Notes: a model not told the origin generated them from the letters alone. A DNA stretch of 64,000 bases from Siphonodentalium dalli (GCA_032622095.1 CP136064.1:136107954-136171953), one strand, 5' to 3'. Shown: positions 48,334-59,640, counted from the stretch's first letter. Program-made: numbers and translations.

Positions 48334-48948
48334 TGCATTGACAACCGCTGTGGTGATCTACGAGTTGGCCTCTGCTCCATCACTTATACAGTTGGGTGGT
48401 ACAACATAAAAAATGGGGAGTCGTTCTCGTGGAAGAACAGTCGCGGAATTATTAAAGAAATAGACTTTCCTCCGGGGTTGTATAACTTCACACAGATAGG
48501 GGACCTTGTGGAGGAAAACATTGACACCATACTGGCGGTGTGCAAAGTTAATGGTTTGGTAACTCTAACCGCGAATGATGGGCAGGAGATCTTATATACA
48601 GATGGACTGCTGTCCATCGATCTTATTTACAGCTGGACTGCTGTCCTTACTTGGATTGGACGACGGTTTAAATGGCCAGTGGCTCTCTGCGGGCACATAT
48701 ACTGGGGACCGCCCCGTCAAATTTGCATCCACAAAAATGCTTCATCTGCACTTGGAGCAGATAAACAGCTGTAGTCCCGTTGTAGATGAGGCTCATTTGG
48801 TGCCATCGGCACCCTCCGAGTCGAGCATCCTGAGTTCAAACGTCTTCAGTGCTGAACACAGAGTGAATTGAAGATAGAGGTCTGCGATGATAGAGGTGCA
48901 CGTCTGAATAGTGACCTACCTATCAGTGTGGTACTAGAGATACGATGA
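48301..48948 (+). pseudogene. Virus-like structural-type protein, frame-shifted
   Basis: Begins at ATG 48301 (an in-frame ATG at 48268 lies in AT-rich DNA). It reads through VGLCSITYTVGWYNI, ESFSWKNS, FPPGLYNF and DGLLS, then continues in a second frame with GLDDGLNGQWLSAGTYTG and a C-terminal DLPISVVLEIR. The first break coincides with a 31-bp local duplication (ggactgctgtcc at 48604 and 48635); a second frame change or deletion lies near 48775-48820, and an in-frame TGA is at 48853-48855. The pattern of short beta-rich segments resembles an uncharacterised capsid-associated family in Polinton/Maverick-like invertebrate elements; I offer that from memory, untested. It is the first of three + strand genes and overlaps the next by ATGA. 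Confidence 0.6.
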
Positions 48949-49410
48949 GTATCTACGGCCCTATAGAGTGTTCCGCCCTCAGTGAGAGTTCCTACGGAAC
49001 TGGTACTCCGCCGGGTAGTGCCCTGATTACTATCTGGGCAGAATTCAATGGCAGCGTCACGTGGGATGGTTTACTCGGAAGGGGTGGCGATCGGCCGTTC
49101 ACCATGGGGAACTCGGCTACTGGGAATATGTTGTGTGGATACCCCATACTAGCGAATGGTAAAATAATACGAATGGGCCTGTCCGCGTCTCACATTAATG
49201 GTGACTTTGCCGCAGTTGTGATTATAAACGGCAAAAAAGACAGACCACGGAGCAAAAATATCTAGTGAGAAACAGAAGAGGACGAGGGTGTTTGTAGATC
49301 CATTGAAGCTGCGTCGGTGTGATGTAATAACGTTTGACTGGAAAGACGGCCAATCGGGGGAACCGGGGACCTGTGCAGTAGTGAATCTCCTTATCGAATT
49401 GGACATGTGA
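48945..49410 (+). pseudogene. Second + strand gene of the virus-like block
   Basis: The ATG at 48945 overlaps the preceding TGA (48946-48948). The frame is rich in Gly, Ser and beta-type segments: ITIWAEFNGSVTWDG, GYPILANGKIIRMGL and FAAVVIINGK. After a frame change near 49215-49270 it ends TCAVVNLLIELDM at TGA 49408-49410. It is about 155 residues overall with no transmembrane segment. The product could be a small structural or fibre-like protein, but I recognise no named family. Confidence 0.5.
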
Positions 49411-49431
49411 ATTATTACAAAGTATATATAT

Positions 49432-50060
49432 ATGATGATGAAGCAACCCTCGGCACCGAGCCGTGATAGTGACTGTTCCATAGGAACTACTATAATATAT
49501 CCCAACCTCAAAAATGGACACGAATCTTCCTACCGGCTCCGTGAAATCTCGCAATTAAAAAAGCAACTCGAGGAAGAGCGAGATCAAAGGGTGGCGTTAT
49601 ACAAAAAGTACCACCGCGGGGAGAACGCCTTGGATGGCGTTGACACCGCATTGCTCACAGCTAGCATGGGGATGGGCGTTGGGGGCGTGAGCATTTTGAC
49701 CACTGTCATAGCGGCCCCAGTTGTTCTGTGGTTGGAAATCGCACATCTGGCCTGATGAGTTCTCGGCGTGTCGGGCAAATATATCCGTCGCCGCCTGGGC
49801 GTGAAGGCCAAGAAGCACGACGAGATTCGAGTCCTGGCCAGCAGCAAACTGAACACAATCTCAAGCCACGTGTCGACTGCCTTGGTCGACGGACAGATTT
49901 CGAATGACGAGTTCCGCCTGATTGTGGACGAAGTCGCAAATTCAACGAAATGAAAACTGAAATCCGGACTAGGGCACGAAAAACGCACGCCGCGGTGATG
50001 GATGACGAGACAAAAAAGCACTTATTCAGAAAGGCAGGGAAGAAGCCAAGGCGGTTATAG
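49432..50060 (+). pseudogene. Coiled-coil/membrane-segment protein of the virus-like block
   Basis: Starts MMMKQPSAPS (three ATGs in a row at 49432) 22 bp after the previous stop. Residues about 39-60 form a coiled-coil-like run (QLKKQLEEERDQRVALYKK), followed by a hydrophobic segment (GMGVGGVSILTTVIAAPVV, residues about 80-98). Two consecutive in-frame TGA codons (49753-49758) interrupt it; the same frame resumes with a basic region, SSKLNTISSHVSTALVDG and DEFRLIVDEV, and after a frame change at about 49951 ends in a Lys/Arg-rich tail at TAG 50058. It is probably membrane-associated. The family recurs in invertebrate mobile elements as I remember it, with unknown role. Confidence 0.5.
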
Positions 50061-50171
50061 AAAAGTTATCAGTTTCGCGGTAGTGTAAACTCGTTCCCGT
50101 TCCTACGGAACTGGCTGAGCCACATACTAAGATGGCCCGCCTCCTTATTAGTATACGTAATTTTATTCTGA
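50061..50171. other. Short spacer in the virus-like block
   Basis: No ORF. 'ttcctacggaactgg' here (50100) also occurs at 48988, so a small internal repeat is present. Confidence 0.4.
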
Positions 50172-50315
50172 CTCTGTCAGCTTGAACGCTTTTTCACCAA
50201 GCCCGACGAGCCTGTGCTCTACTATTTAATGGATGGGCCAGCACGCGGAATTGTCAGGGAAGTGTTGCTTGTGGTGCCTCCCGACACCCAGCTGCCACCA
50301 GCTAGTTCCGTATGA
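50172..50315 (+). pseudogene. Short C-terminal ORF fragment
   Basis: A 47-codon frame without start, containing EPVLYYLMDGPARGIV and LLVVPPDTQLPP, then TGA. The compact YYL..GP.RG..RE.L pattern is reminiscent of the C-terminal SH3/chromo-like end of retroviral-type integrases in Polintons, but the match is weak. The upstream part of the gene is absent, so this is a stub left by a deletion. Confidence 0.35.
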
Positions 50316-50377
50316 ATTGTTAGAAGGACTAGACACTAGGTGTCTCGTTCCATGAACAATGCTGCAGCCCCTCTTTT

Positions 50378-50760
50378 TCAGTTGCACTCTAGACAGGTCA
50401 GCCTCACATTTCCTATGCAGTGCCCTTTGTTGTTGTCCAGCCGGTCGACACTAAATTGATGTGTGTCTTTGGGTTGGAAGGCCCAGAGCAGCTCAATCTC
50501 GCACGCCATGCAGCGGTTCTGTTGGGCCTCACGGAGCTCGAGGATATAGTCGACCTTGAGATTGAATCCCTGGCGTCCATTAGCCTGGTCCTGGCGCTTG
50601 TATGCCACAAGCTACCTTTGTATTTCCTTGCGGGCCTGGCATCGGTACCCTCTTCCGGTGGACAGGTTACCCGTTCGAGCTGTTGCATATACTCCACGCG
50701 GGATACGGCTAAGTACACTCTTAAACATTTTGGTTTTTTAAAATACCAAATTTCGTTTTG
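50378..50760 (-). pseudogene. HNH / treble-clef endonuclease, frame-shifted
   Basis: On the minus strand, CMAC (50501-50515) and CLEC (50383-50397) provide two Cys pairs about 36 residues apart, framing FSVDRLDNNKGH and GNVRLTCLECN, the layout of zinc-bound HNH/endonuclease VII-type nucleases. The N-terminal part (SRVEYMQQLERVTCPPEEG) lies in another frame upstream (50609-50720), so one shift breaks the gene near 50600. The frame ends right after the last Cys pair. Such a nuclease could act in element integration, recombination or genome packaging; no partner gene settles which. It is transcribed towards the structural genes. Confidence 0.65.
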
Positions 50761-50769
50761 AACTTTGTC

Positions 50770-51450
50770 CCATATATGTAACCAAATTAGGTATTGATCA
50801 AAACCAAATACCAAGCGTCAACTGGTTTTGATAAAAACCAAAATTGGTTTTGAACTTTTGTCCCATATATGTAACCAATTGGTTTTGATCAATACCATAT
50901 ACCACAGTAACAATTTTGGTTTTGATCAAAACCAAATGGTTATGAGCACTTGATCAATATATGAAACCAATTTTGGTTTTGATCAAAACCAAATGGTATT
51001 GAGCACTTGATCAATATATGAAACCAATTTTGGTTTTGATCAAAACGAAATGGTATTGAGCACTTGATCAATATATGAAACCAATTTTGGTTTTGATCAA
51101 AACCAAATGGTATTGAGCACTTGATCAATATATGAAACCAATTATGGTTTTGATCAAAACCAAATGGTATTGAGCAATTGGTTTCATTCAAAATCCAAAT
51201 TGGTTTTGAACATCGCCCCCCCCCCCCCCCCCCCCCAACATGAAACCAATTATGGTTTTGATCAAAACCAAATGGTATTGAGCACTTGGGTTTGGTTTTG
51301 AACTATATGGAACCAATTTTGGTTTTGATCAAAACCAAATGGTATTGAGCACTTGGTTTCGATCAAAACCAAAATTTGTTTTGAACTTGTTCCCCAATAT
51401 TGAACCAATTTTGATTTTTATCAAAACCAAAATTGGTCCTATATTGGGGA
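50770..51450 (+). repeat. 57-bp satellite with ATTTTGGTTTTGATC palindromes
   Basis: The unit (gagcacttgatcaat ... aaaccaattttgg ... gatcaaaaccaaatgg) repeats at 50944, 51001 and 51058 and continues to about 51175; more diverged copies extend to both sides. As 57 is a multiple of three, the minus strand stays open and reads a 19-residue repeat (CSIPFGFDQNQNWFHILIK), which I regard as incidental. A C-run of about 18 interrupts the array at 51217-51236. Confidence 0.85.
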
Positions 51451-51835
51451 ATAGCAAGCCTGTGGTTTCCAAAATAGTGGTAAGAATTTGGTTCATGCAG
51501 AAATAAAGTTAATTGATTAATGGATTATGACAGGAATTGATTGACAACACCATTATACTCATTTCAATTTAATTATTTATTGGTCAACATCTGGATTATA
51601 ACCAGAATTACATATTTTTTGGACATAACAGAAATAATCTCTCATAAACATAACACAATATAAAAAAACAATAAACTATTATTATATTTCTCAATATTAT
51701 TTTCCAGTACATTGATGGTTTCACCTCAAACTACTTCCAAGTTTCCGAATTAATTAATTTTGTGAAATAAATGCCAGAATTTGGTAAAATACTTCCATGG
51801 CCTTTCAAAAATGTTTATACAAAATTTATTTCACA
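51451..51835. other. No gene recognised
   Basis: AT-rich spacer. Confidence 0.4.
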
Positions 51836-51837
51836 AG

Positions 51838-52242
51838 GCTTTCGACCCGATTCCGCGATAAATATTTATTTTACTCCCGGTCACGAAAATTCAGGCCGTA
51901 AGCGGCCACACGCTGAAGCAATTCTGTGTCAAGCTCCCCGGGGTAACACTCACTCACATAATCCAATGCAACGGTTGTCTCTGTTATCAGGGACACCGTG
52001 GGCCATATGATACAAGTTTATTCACAACGGAGACAGATATAAACGATTCATGCACAAACAATGTTTTATTCCAAATCAATGGCAATATATGCAACCAGTT
52101 CGGTGGCTGGAAATTATACTTGAGTTATACTTTTTATCATTGACCAATCAGAATTGCTTCCGCGTGTGGCCGCTTACAGCCTGAATTTTTGCGACAGGAA
52201 GTAAAATAAATATTTATCGTGGAATCGGGTCTCAAAGTTTGA
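51838..52242. mobile_element. Fold-back element with ~95-bp arms
   Basis: 'cgacccgattccgcgataaa', 'tatttattttac' and 'ggccacacgc' on the left (51841-51935) are inverted on the right (52146-52240; 'gcgtgtggccgcttac', 'cgtggaatcgggtc'). No coding content and no clear TSD. Confidence 0.75.
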
Positions 52243-52740
52243 ACAGAGAAATACATTCCCCCGTGTTATTTTTTCGACTTTACCGTTCCCTGTCAAAAAT
52301 TAAAAAAAGTTCCTGGGTTTTGAACAAAACGAATGATATCTACCAGCGTTAGCATTGGTAGAGATTCATGGCATGATCTATGTCTATCCATGTTGTGGAG
52401 TACACAATCCTGATTACAGAAAAGAAAACCTTCCCAGACATGTTCAGAATTTTTTGAGATATGTGCATCCAAAATTGGGAGTTCATAACTAATTTCAGAG
52501 CCTCAATTTCTCAAAATGAGCTAAAATGTATTTTTATGGTGTTGTATTTTAAAAACTGAAGAAAAATGATGGGATAGCTTGTTTTAATAATTTCCTATCT
52601 AGATTGTGGAAAAAAATTTATTTCTTTATTCATCTATGATTGAAAAGTTGAAAATATTCTCAAATGAAATGTTTGTTCCATTGTATGGACTTAGAGGAAT
52701 ACTGTACGCTAAATCCGGCCATTTATGGGACAATCTCCTT
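52243..52740. other. No gene recognised
   Basis: AT-rich; no repeat or ORF is supported. Confidence 0.35.
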
Positions 52741-52749
52741 CTATACTCC

Positions 52750-53322
52750 AACAGAACATATGCAACAAATGAATGAATTTGAGCCATATATGAGTGCAAA
52801 ATACATACATATTATCACAACAGTGTGTTGATCCGTGTCGTAGTTGAGGTGGGCAGATTGCCGGATCAAATGAGCTGCCGCAGGCAGATAGTTTGATCCG
52901 GCAATCGGCCCACCTCAACGAGGACACGGGTCAACTCACTGCTGTGATAAAAGGTTTATTATATGATGCCCAGTCTGCAATAATAACCATTCAATCTGAT
53001 TTAATTACCGATTGTTTTCACTTTAGCAGTTTACTTTTCTTATTTTCATCGGATAAATAGTCTGTCTTCGTTAATCGGCATATCTCGGCAATTTCTGTAG
53101 GCGTGTGATCTGATTTTATCCGGGGAAATCTCACTCAGTGTGATCCGACGATTCATTTATCGTATAAATGATACAAACATGGTAATTATATAATGAAAAT
53201 GAAAGTCATAAACTCATATTCATTATAATTACCATGCTTGCAATGTTCATAGAGCACACAAGTGTATTTTGCCCAAATACATGACTCAATTTCATTCATT
53301 TGTTGCATATTTTCTGAGTAAA
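52750..53322. mobile_element. Candidate inverted-repeat element
   Basis: 'atatgcaacaaatgaatgaa' at 52758 is inverted at about 53283-53313, with 'tgcaaaatac' also paired. A separate, tighter hairpin lies inside at 52815-52955. Outer boundaries are uncertain. Confidence 0.45.
52815..52955. repeat. Long hairpin, ~60-bp arms
   Basis: 'gttgaggtgggcagattgcc' and 'ttgatccggcaatcggccca' segments pair, extending outward through 'atccgtgtc/gacacgggt' and 'ttatcacaaca/tgctgtgataa'. The loop contains ctgccgcaggcag. Confidence 0.85.
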
Positions 53323-55403
53323 AAAGAAAGTGGTTCCATATATTAGCCAAATTTGCCTGTGATCCAGATCTGGCATGACGAAAAAGCATATTTGAGGTCA
53401 AACAACTGCATATATATATATCCACATCCCCTGTATTTCTTATAATTACTTAATAAAACATGGTTAAACACACTGCACATGAAGGAATTTTCAAAAACAT
53501 GGTGTATAAAATCAACTAATGGCCATATGAATCCTTAGGACTGGCCATTTTCTAAAATCCATTGCAGGGCTAAAAGGTGTTTGTGTAAAAATAGTAAAAA
53601 CAATGCATGTTGAGTGTGTAAAATTATTTGAAGGTTCTTTCTAAAAGAATTTAGTGTTGAAATAATAGCATTACATTGGATTTGTCAATGAATGTCACTG
53701 GATTTCACTCATTTTTCTAGAAAATGACTACAAATTTGAATATCGGAAAAATGGGGAAGGGGAAACCATAATGAAAAAATCTCAAAAACATGGATCTTGA
53801 TGCATAGAACTTTACGTTTTCGAGGACTTATATGACAGAGTGCTATACAGGACAATTGCAGGTGCAAGCACATCATGAATAAGACACGGTAACATAATTT
53901 ATAAAACTCTGGTATTTATACACTCTACATTGTTGATGTAATATTTATTTACCTATGAGTAAATTCTGTACCGGGTGCCGTAGCTTTATAATACATTTCA
54001 GCATCATATAGCCAAATAGTGGTCAACTAAAATTGTATATACGGTGAGATAGATGAATTTATACACACTTGTACACTCATTTGCATGAAACTGAACTTGC
54101 ATACATGGGTAAACAAGCCACTTATATTCACTTATTTAGTGTAGGGATAACAGTTTTCCATCAGCCTCTGGCACTAAATCCAAATTCTTCCACTGTCAGA
54201 ATTTAACCAGTTATTAAGCCGGTGAATAAGTAGGAGATGCGTAATAAACATAGAACTACAGCTGATAAGTAGATTAGTTAGAAATTAGTGCACTCAAGCA
54301 GGGTGGGTGCTGGTTTATAATTAATATCAACATGAAGTGTTGTTCTATTATAATAGATATATTACAAAGTTAGATATATCACGGCACTTGTAGTGGCGTG
54401 CATCCATTACTGAAAATGCACTTAGTCAAGATATTTTTGTAGATGTCTTGCATACAAAATATCTATCATATTACTTCATATTTGTTAAAATTATTGCACT
54501 AAGGCCAAATCAAAATTTTCATTTGAGTCTAAGACACCGCCACATTGAAATAAATAGCCCGCAATGGATGTTTAATTTTGATTCTTGATATTATGGTAAA
54601 GAAAGTAAAAAAGAATGTTCTTCAAAACTATTTTGGTATGTTGTTACCAACATGTCCATACTATCAGAGTGGTTCCAAAAGGTCATACCTCAGGAAAATC
54701 AAATTGTTCAGGAGATGCATAAAAACTATTTATCTCTAGAGCTATAATTGGTCTCTCTCATCAAATTTACACAATAAATCTTTATATCAGTTATTATAAA
54801 ATACACTTTCATATTCAATTATCTTCCAGTTGATGAGAAAACATTATTTTATGGTTATTATGACACTTCAGAAGGAAAAATAGAAATCTGTGACAATACA
54901 CTGAGATACAAAATTTTAGTTTTGACGATTCCGTGGCCTCTGTCACTCGGGATAAGGAGCATACACCCTAGGTTTCTTCAAATAATCCGATCAGAATTAT
55001 CCTACCAGGAACGGTTCCGAAAATAAAATTTACGACATTTTAGAATTAAGGACATTTTAGATTACAAATTTCACTAAAAAAAAACAGCGAAAAATGGAAT
55101 TTATATAGCAGATACGACATGTTAGAACACGAATTTCTGAAAATGCAATAAAAAGTGTTTGCACCAAAAGAAGCCCATTGATGATACCTATTGAAATTTC
55201 AAAATTCATGACTTTTAACATATCTCAGTGTAATGTGTAAAAATTGTATACATATAGTAATTAACATAGAACATTAAGTAGATGAATACTAGTACTAGTA
55301 GATGAAAACAGAAAGCCGAGCATCATAGTCTGGTGTACTAATTGTAATTCCAGAACAATAAGTGAAATCAGCCATATTTAATTCATCCAGCCTCCTTTCT
55401 GCA
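53323..55403. other. 2-kb stretch without recognised content
   Basis: AT-rich, with no long frame and no repeat shared with other parts of the window that I noticed. If a host intron or intergenic region is preserved anywhere here, this is a candidate. Confidence 0.35.
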
Positions 55404-55556
55404 GTTTAAGTGCTACAGGTCAAAGTTCTGGAGCTGCAATCCATATGATATATGGTATTCATGAATATTCAAAAGCTCCATATATGGAATTCATGAATAT
55501 TCAAAACTCAATATATGGAATGCGCCTCCAGAGCTTTGACATGCAGCACTTAAACA
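55404..55556. mobile_element. Fold-back element with internal direct repeat
   Basis: 'tttaagtgctacaggtcaaa' and its inverse at the right end ('tttgacatgcagcacttaaa') pair over about 40 bp. Inside, 'attcatgaatattcaaaa' is repeated at 55457 and 55489. Confidence 0.75.
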
Positions 55557-55705
55557 GCTTAATGGGAGCTTGATGGATCCAATATGATCAAGACTCAGGA
55601 CAAGACACACAAATTTAAAAATAAATAAAGTTTCCCCCTCCCTCATTGATTCAGAAAAAAAATTTGCCTCAAGATTAAAAATATTTTTGCTCAAAACTAG
55701 TCAAT

Positions 55706-56031
55706 CCGATCAGAGGGTCCTATATTAATATTTCTTTGGCTTTGGGGATAACAAATATTTTATTCGAGTCAAGGAACCCACCCATCAAAGCTCAGAGTAA
55801 TTATATATCTATTAATTTTCGGAGATCTTCCCACAAGTTAGCAGAATAACTTGATTCACGTGATTCTGCTAACTTTTGTGGCAGATCTCCGAAAATTGAT
55901 AGGATAGAAAAATTTATAACTAATCAATCTAAGCTTTGATGGGTGGGTTCCTCGACTTATGAATCAAATATTATTTACCCCGCCAAAGCCAATGAAATAG
56001 TAATATAGGACCCTTTGATCGGATTGAGTAC
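55706..56031. mobile_element. Fold-back MITE, relative of 23204-23672
   Basis: Arms 'caatccgatcagagggtcc', 'tttggctttgggg' and 'cccacccatcaaagct' pair with the right half; the centre holds a second hairpin around 'ggagatcttcccacaagttagc'. The right end gagtacat is followed by TTAA; the left terminal bases are eroded. Confidence 0.75.
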
Positions 56032-56989
56032 ATTTAACAAGCTAAACATTCTTTAAAATTAGTTAATATATAGGGATCTGCGAATCAGGGATTTTGCATC
56101 AGATCAAATCTCGATAGCGAATCTCCTTAATTCGATTCAGCTAGTGATTGACATTGTTTGCCAGCAAGTATTTCAGTGTTTCATGACATAAAACTGTAAA
56201 ATTTATAACTAGATACTATATAACAATGTTAATCTCTTAAACATCCTTGGAACTTGTGTTTTTTTTTTAGGAAAATCATGACAGACAAGTCACTCTCAGT
56301 CTCATGGAGGGTTTGGATTAATTATGTTGCACTGAATTTCAATCTAATCTAGCTGCGTCATGGCGAACATGTCAAACATCACTATTCCATGGAAAAGTAT
56401 CTAATCAAAACAAAATCTTCAGACAATATAATGATCTCACAAATATCTGTGTATTGAGAACGGTCGACATTTTCAATCCCAGAATTCTATGAGTGGACAG
56501 AATATGTCAACATTGTGGAATAAAATCATGTCTTAAAAGATGAGTTTCGTTGCGTAATAGAATGGTCCATATATGTTAGGCACCTGTGAATATTTGAGAT
56601 TAGATTCGATGTCGAAATTGGGCACCCGATTCGAGATATACAACGAATCGGTCCGCCGATTCAGATAGTTTCGAATTGGGGTTACTTTGGTGTAGTCTCG
56701 TATTTAGACCCCGAAGCCACAACAACTAGTTTTCACGGCTGGCTCAATCAATTTTCTTGGCTGTCATCTAGTTAAACCAGCTCAGTCAAGACGTTTGTCG
56801 CTTACAAAATATGCAATCAGAGCAATCAATTCTAGACTTTTACTACGTCATCAATAGTCTGACTGTTTTATTGAAACTGCCCCCCCTTGTCATTATAATT
56901 ATTTCGTCTCAAAACGATGGCAGAAGACATACATAAACAGAAATCGAATGTTTGTGGACATTTAGTCCCAATTGAAGATGACGAAAGAA

Positions 56990-57880
56990 AAAACAAGAGC
57001 TACGCTGGGCGTGCAAAATACGCCCTCTCTGGGGAAAATTGGCAGATGGAACTCAAATTTGAACTTGACCTGTGTTTTGGTGGGAGAAAGTAATATACCA
57101 AATTATCATTGAATCCGATAAGCTCTAGTAAAGTTATCATCCGGACAACAAATTTCAGGGATTTTCTAAGTCAAATTACGTCAAATAAGGGACATAACTC
57201 CGGTGAAAATTGGCGGTCGGAACCCAAATTCGAACTTGAGCTGTCTTTTCTCCTAATAAACCCACATACCAAATTTGATTGAAATCGGTTCACTCTAACT
57301 AAAGTTATCATCCGGACAACAAATTTCAGGGATTTTCTAAGTCAAATTACGTCAAAAAAGGGGCCATAACTCTCGCAAAAATTATCGGATTAAAAAGAAA
57401 TTCAGAGCTGTATTTCGATATATGTAATCCACAAAAAAACGTATAAACGTATAAACATTCCAAAATCGAGTTATCATCCGGAAACCAAAAAACATAAGAA
57501 AAACTGAATTTTCTGAGTCGAAAAAGGGGCATAACTCTGCCAAAAATGGTCGGACAGAACCCAAGTTCGAACTTGACCTGTGTTTTGGTGGGAGAAAGTA
57601 ATATACCAAATTTGGATTCATTCCAATAAACTATACTAAAGTTATCATCCTGACTAACAAATTTCAAGGATTTTCTAAGTAAAAAAAATGTCAAATAAGG
57701 GGCATAACTCCGGTGAAAATTGGTGGGCGGAACCCAAATTCGAACTTGAACTTACTTTTCGGCTAATAAACCCACATACCAAATTTGGTTCACTCTAACT
57801 AAAGTTATCATCCGGAAACCAGGTTAACGGACGCCCGGACCAATACTATAATACGGCCGTTTTTTCAAACGGGCGTATAA
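56990..57880 (+). repeat. F3 array (~170-bp core units) with terminal hairpin
   Basis: Five units share 'ggggcataactcc', 'gaacccaaattcgaacttga', 'cccacataccaaattt' and 'aaagttatcatccgga'. They are followed by 'ggacgcccggacc' and a hairpin at 57851-57878 (atacggccgttt/aaacgggcgtat). The order of core, GGAC-type tract and hairpin is the same as in F1, F2 and F4. The 115-codon minus frame is a repeat shadow. Confidence 0.75.
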
Positions 57881-58870
57881 AAATAATGGGCGGAATGCAA
57901 GGCTACGTTTCGGGGACGTTTAATAAACACTTATTTTGCTAATATAGTGACCAGTGTATTCAATCTTGTACTTAGGTAATGATGGTCGCGGTTAATCGGT
58001 TATGATTAGGTTAATGCCCGTGGTTAACCGGTTCGGAGAAAACCCAACCGTCCCAGCACTAGTAGAGAGTCTGTCAGACACAATCGATGTACTTGAATTA
58101 TAGTAGACTCATTAGAATGTAGAATAACCACATTGGGAATGTGCATTAAAATAGCCGTGGGGATGCCATTGGGGTCTAATTTTGCCACGGAAATACACCG
58201 CCATGAATATGTGTGAATTTCGAGGGCTGTGATATATAATATTTCAAACTATTTTCTATTCTATTCTACATGTTATGCACATATATTGACATATGTCAGC
58301 AATGTCAGACTGGGTCGTGTCAAAATAATGTTATGTGCGACAAAACATAGATTGGAATGAACAGAAACCTCAGAACAATCGGTTGATTACGTTCTTAAAT
58401 AGGCGTCATTATGTGCGACCAGTTATCTGCGACACTGTCGGTATATAGAATTTCTTGAAATTTCCTACAATTCAATTTCTATTTCCTGGGAAATCGAGCG
58501 TATGCATAAGGTCTCGATCCATTGAATCTTGTTGATAACATTGAACACTTGTAATTTATGTCTGTTTTCTGGGACCCCCACTGCGAAGACAACTACTGTG
58601 AATATGTGATGTATGTGTTTGTAACCTATCGTGGGGTAAAACGTTTAAGAGACTGAGATAACTACCATTGGTATGGACTACAACTACAACAATTATATAG
58701 CTTGCCAGTGTACCTATGTGCGAGTTTATCAAATCTAGATTATCTTTAATAAATAATGCAGACAAGTGACTTCGAGACCATGGGGTTTGTGATACGTTGA
58801 TTGGACTGGCTTTATGTGTCTTACGGTCGCTTCTTGTGTGTCATATTCGCCATGACAATGCTAGATGGAA
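57881..58870. other. Element interior, no gene recognised
   Basis: Spacer between the F3 hairpin and the right inverted end of the 56-59 kb element. 'gtctgtcagacac' (58069) resembles the MITE end at 17609 but is too short to call. Confidence 0.35.
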
Positions 58871-59166
58871 ATTCAATGAAATGTGCCCCGAACGCTCCGT
58901 GAGACTGAGAGTGACTTACCTATGTCATGATTTTCCTTAAAAAAACACACAAAAATTCCAGCAGATGTTTAAGGAGACTAACATTGTTAGTATCTAGCAC
59001 ATTTTAGATTTTATTTTTTTTGTCACCAGACACTGAAATAAATACAAGTAAACAATGACAATCACTAGCTGATTCGATTCTAGATTCGATTTAATGTCGA
59101 TATCGGGAAGGAAATTCGATATTGAGATTCGATTCGATGCAAAATCCCTGATTTGCAGGTCCCTAT

Positions 59167-59636
59167 TATATGTTTATTTCAGGTGATGGAATCAGACTTT
59201 CCAAATTTGAGGCAGTATAGCTCAATGCCAATATTTTTTATTTATTATGAAGAATGATAAACATGATTCATGTTAAAAGATGTGCAACCTTATTAGACAA
59301 TATTTCAACAGAAGATCCCAGTTGTCACATTGGACGGATAGGTTTAAATATATATACAATGGAAAATGATTCATGTTATACAATGCCAAACAAAACGAAA
59401 ATATTCACAGGCAATGCTGCATTGAAATGCACAGAATTAGGTGTTGTTATTTAGATTTCCATGGGCAGTATGACTGATCCTGGTGGTAAAATGAATATAT
59501 GAGACATGGTGATGAGCGGTCCATCAAAAAGCCAAACACAAGTTCAGATAAGAGGAAATACAATCAATACAGTTGATATGTAAAATGTAGTTATGTTTAA
59601 ACTAGTCTCAGATAAAGATTGGGTCACCAAAAATAT
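59167..59636. other. No gene recognised
   Basis: A 66-codon frame (59254-59454) is present, without a known motif. Confidence 0.35.
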
Positions 59637-59640
59637 AATA

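Larger units (their letters stand above)
56072..59166. mobile_element. 3.1-kb element with long (~300 bp) imperfect inverted ends
   Basis: Left TAGGGATCTGCGAATCAGGG and right inverse TAGGGACCTGCAAATCAGGG pair, continuing through 'gattttgcatc', 'ggaaaatcatgaca' and 'aagtcactctcagtctca'. No clean duplication flanks it. It encloses the F3 array and has no transposase frame. The TAGGG-type end is compatible with hAT but not diagnostic. Confidence 0.65.

Noticed and set aside
50940-51191. 83-codon minus ORF with a 19-residue repeat as a real repeat protein
   Set aside because: It exists because the satellite period is 57 bp; it has no start context, domain or flanking gene structure.
57347-57694. 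115-codon minus-strand ORF
   Set aside because: It lies wholly within the F3 array and follows the repeat.
56072-59166. 8-bp target duplication at the long-TIR element
   Set aside because: Flanks ttaatata and ttatatgt do not match well enough to claim.
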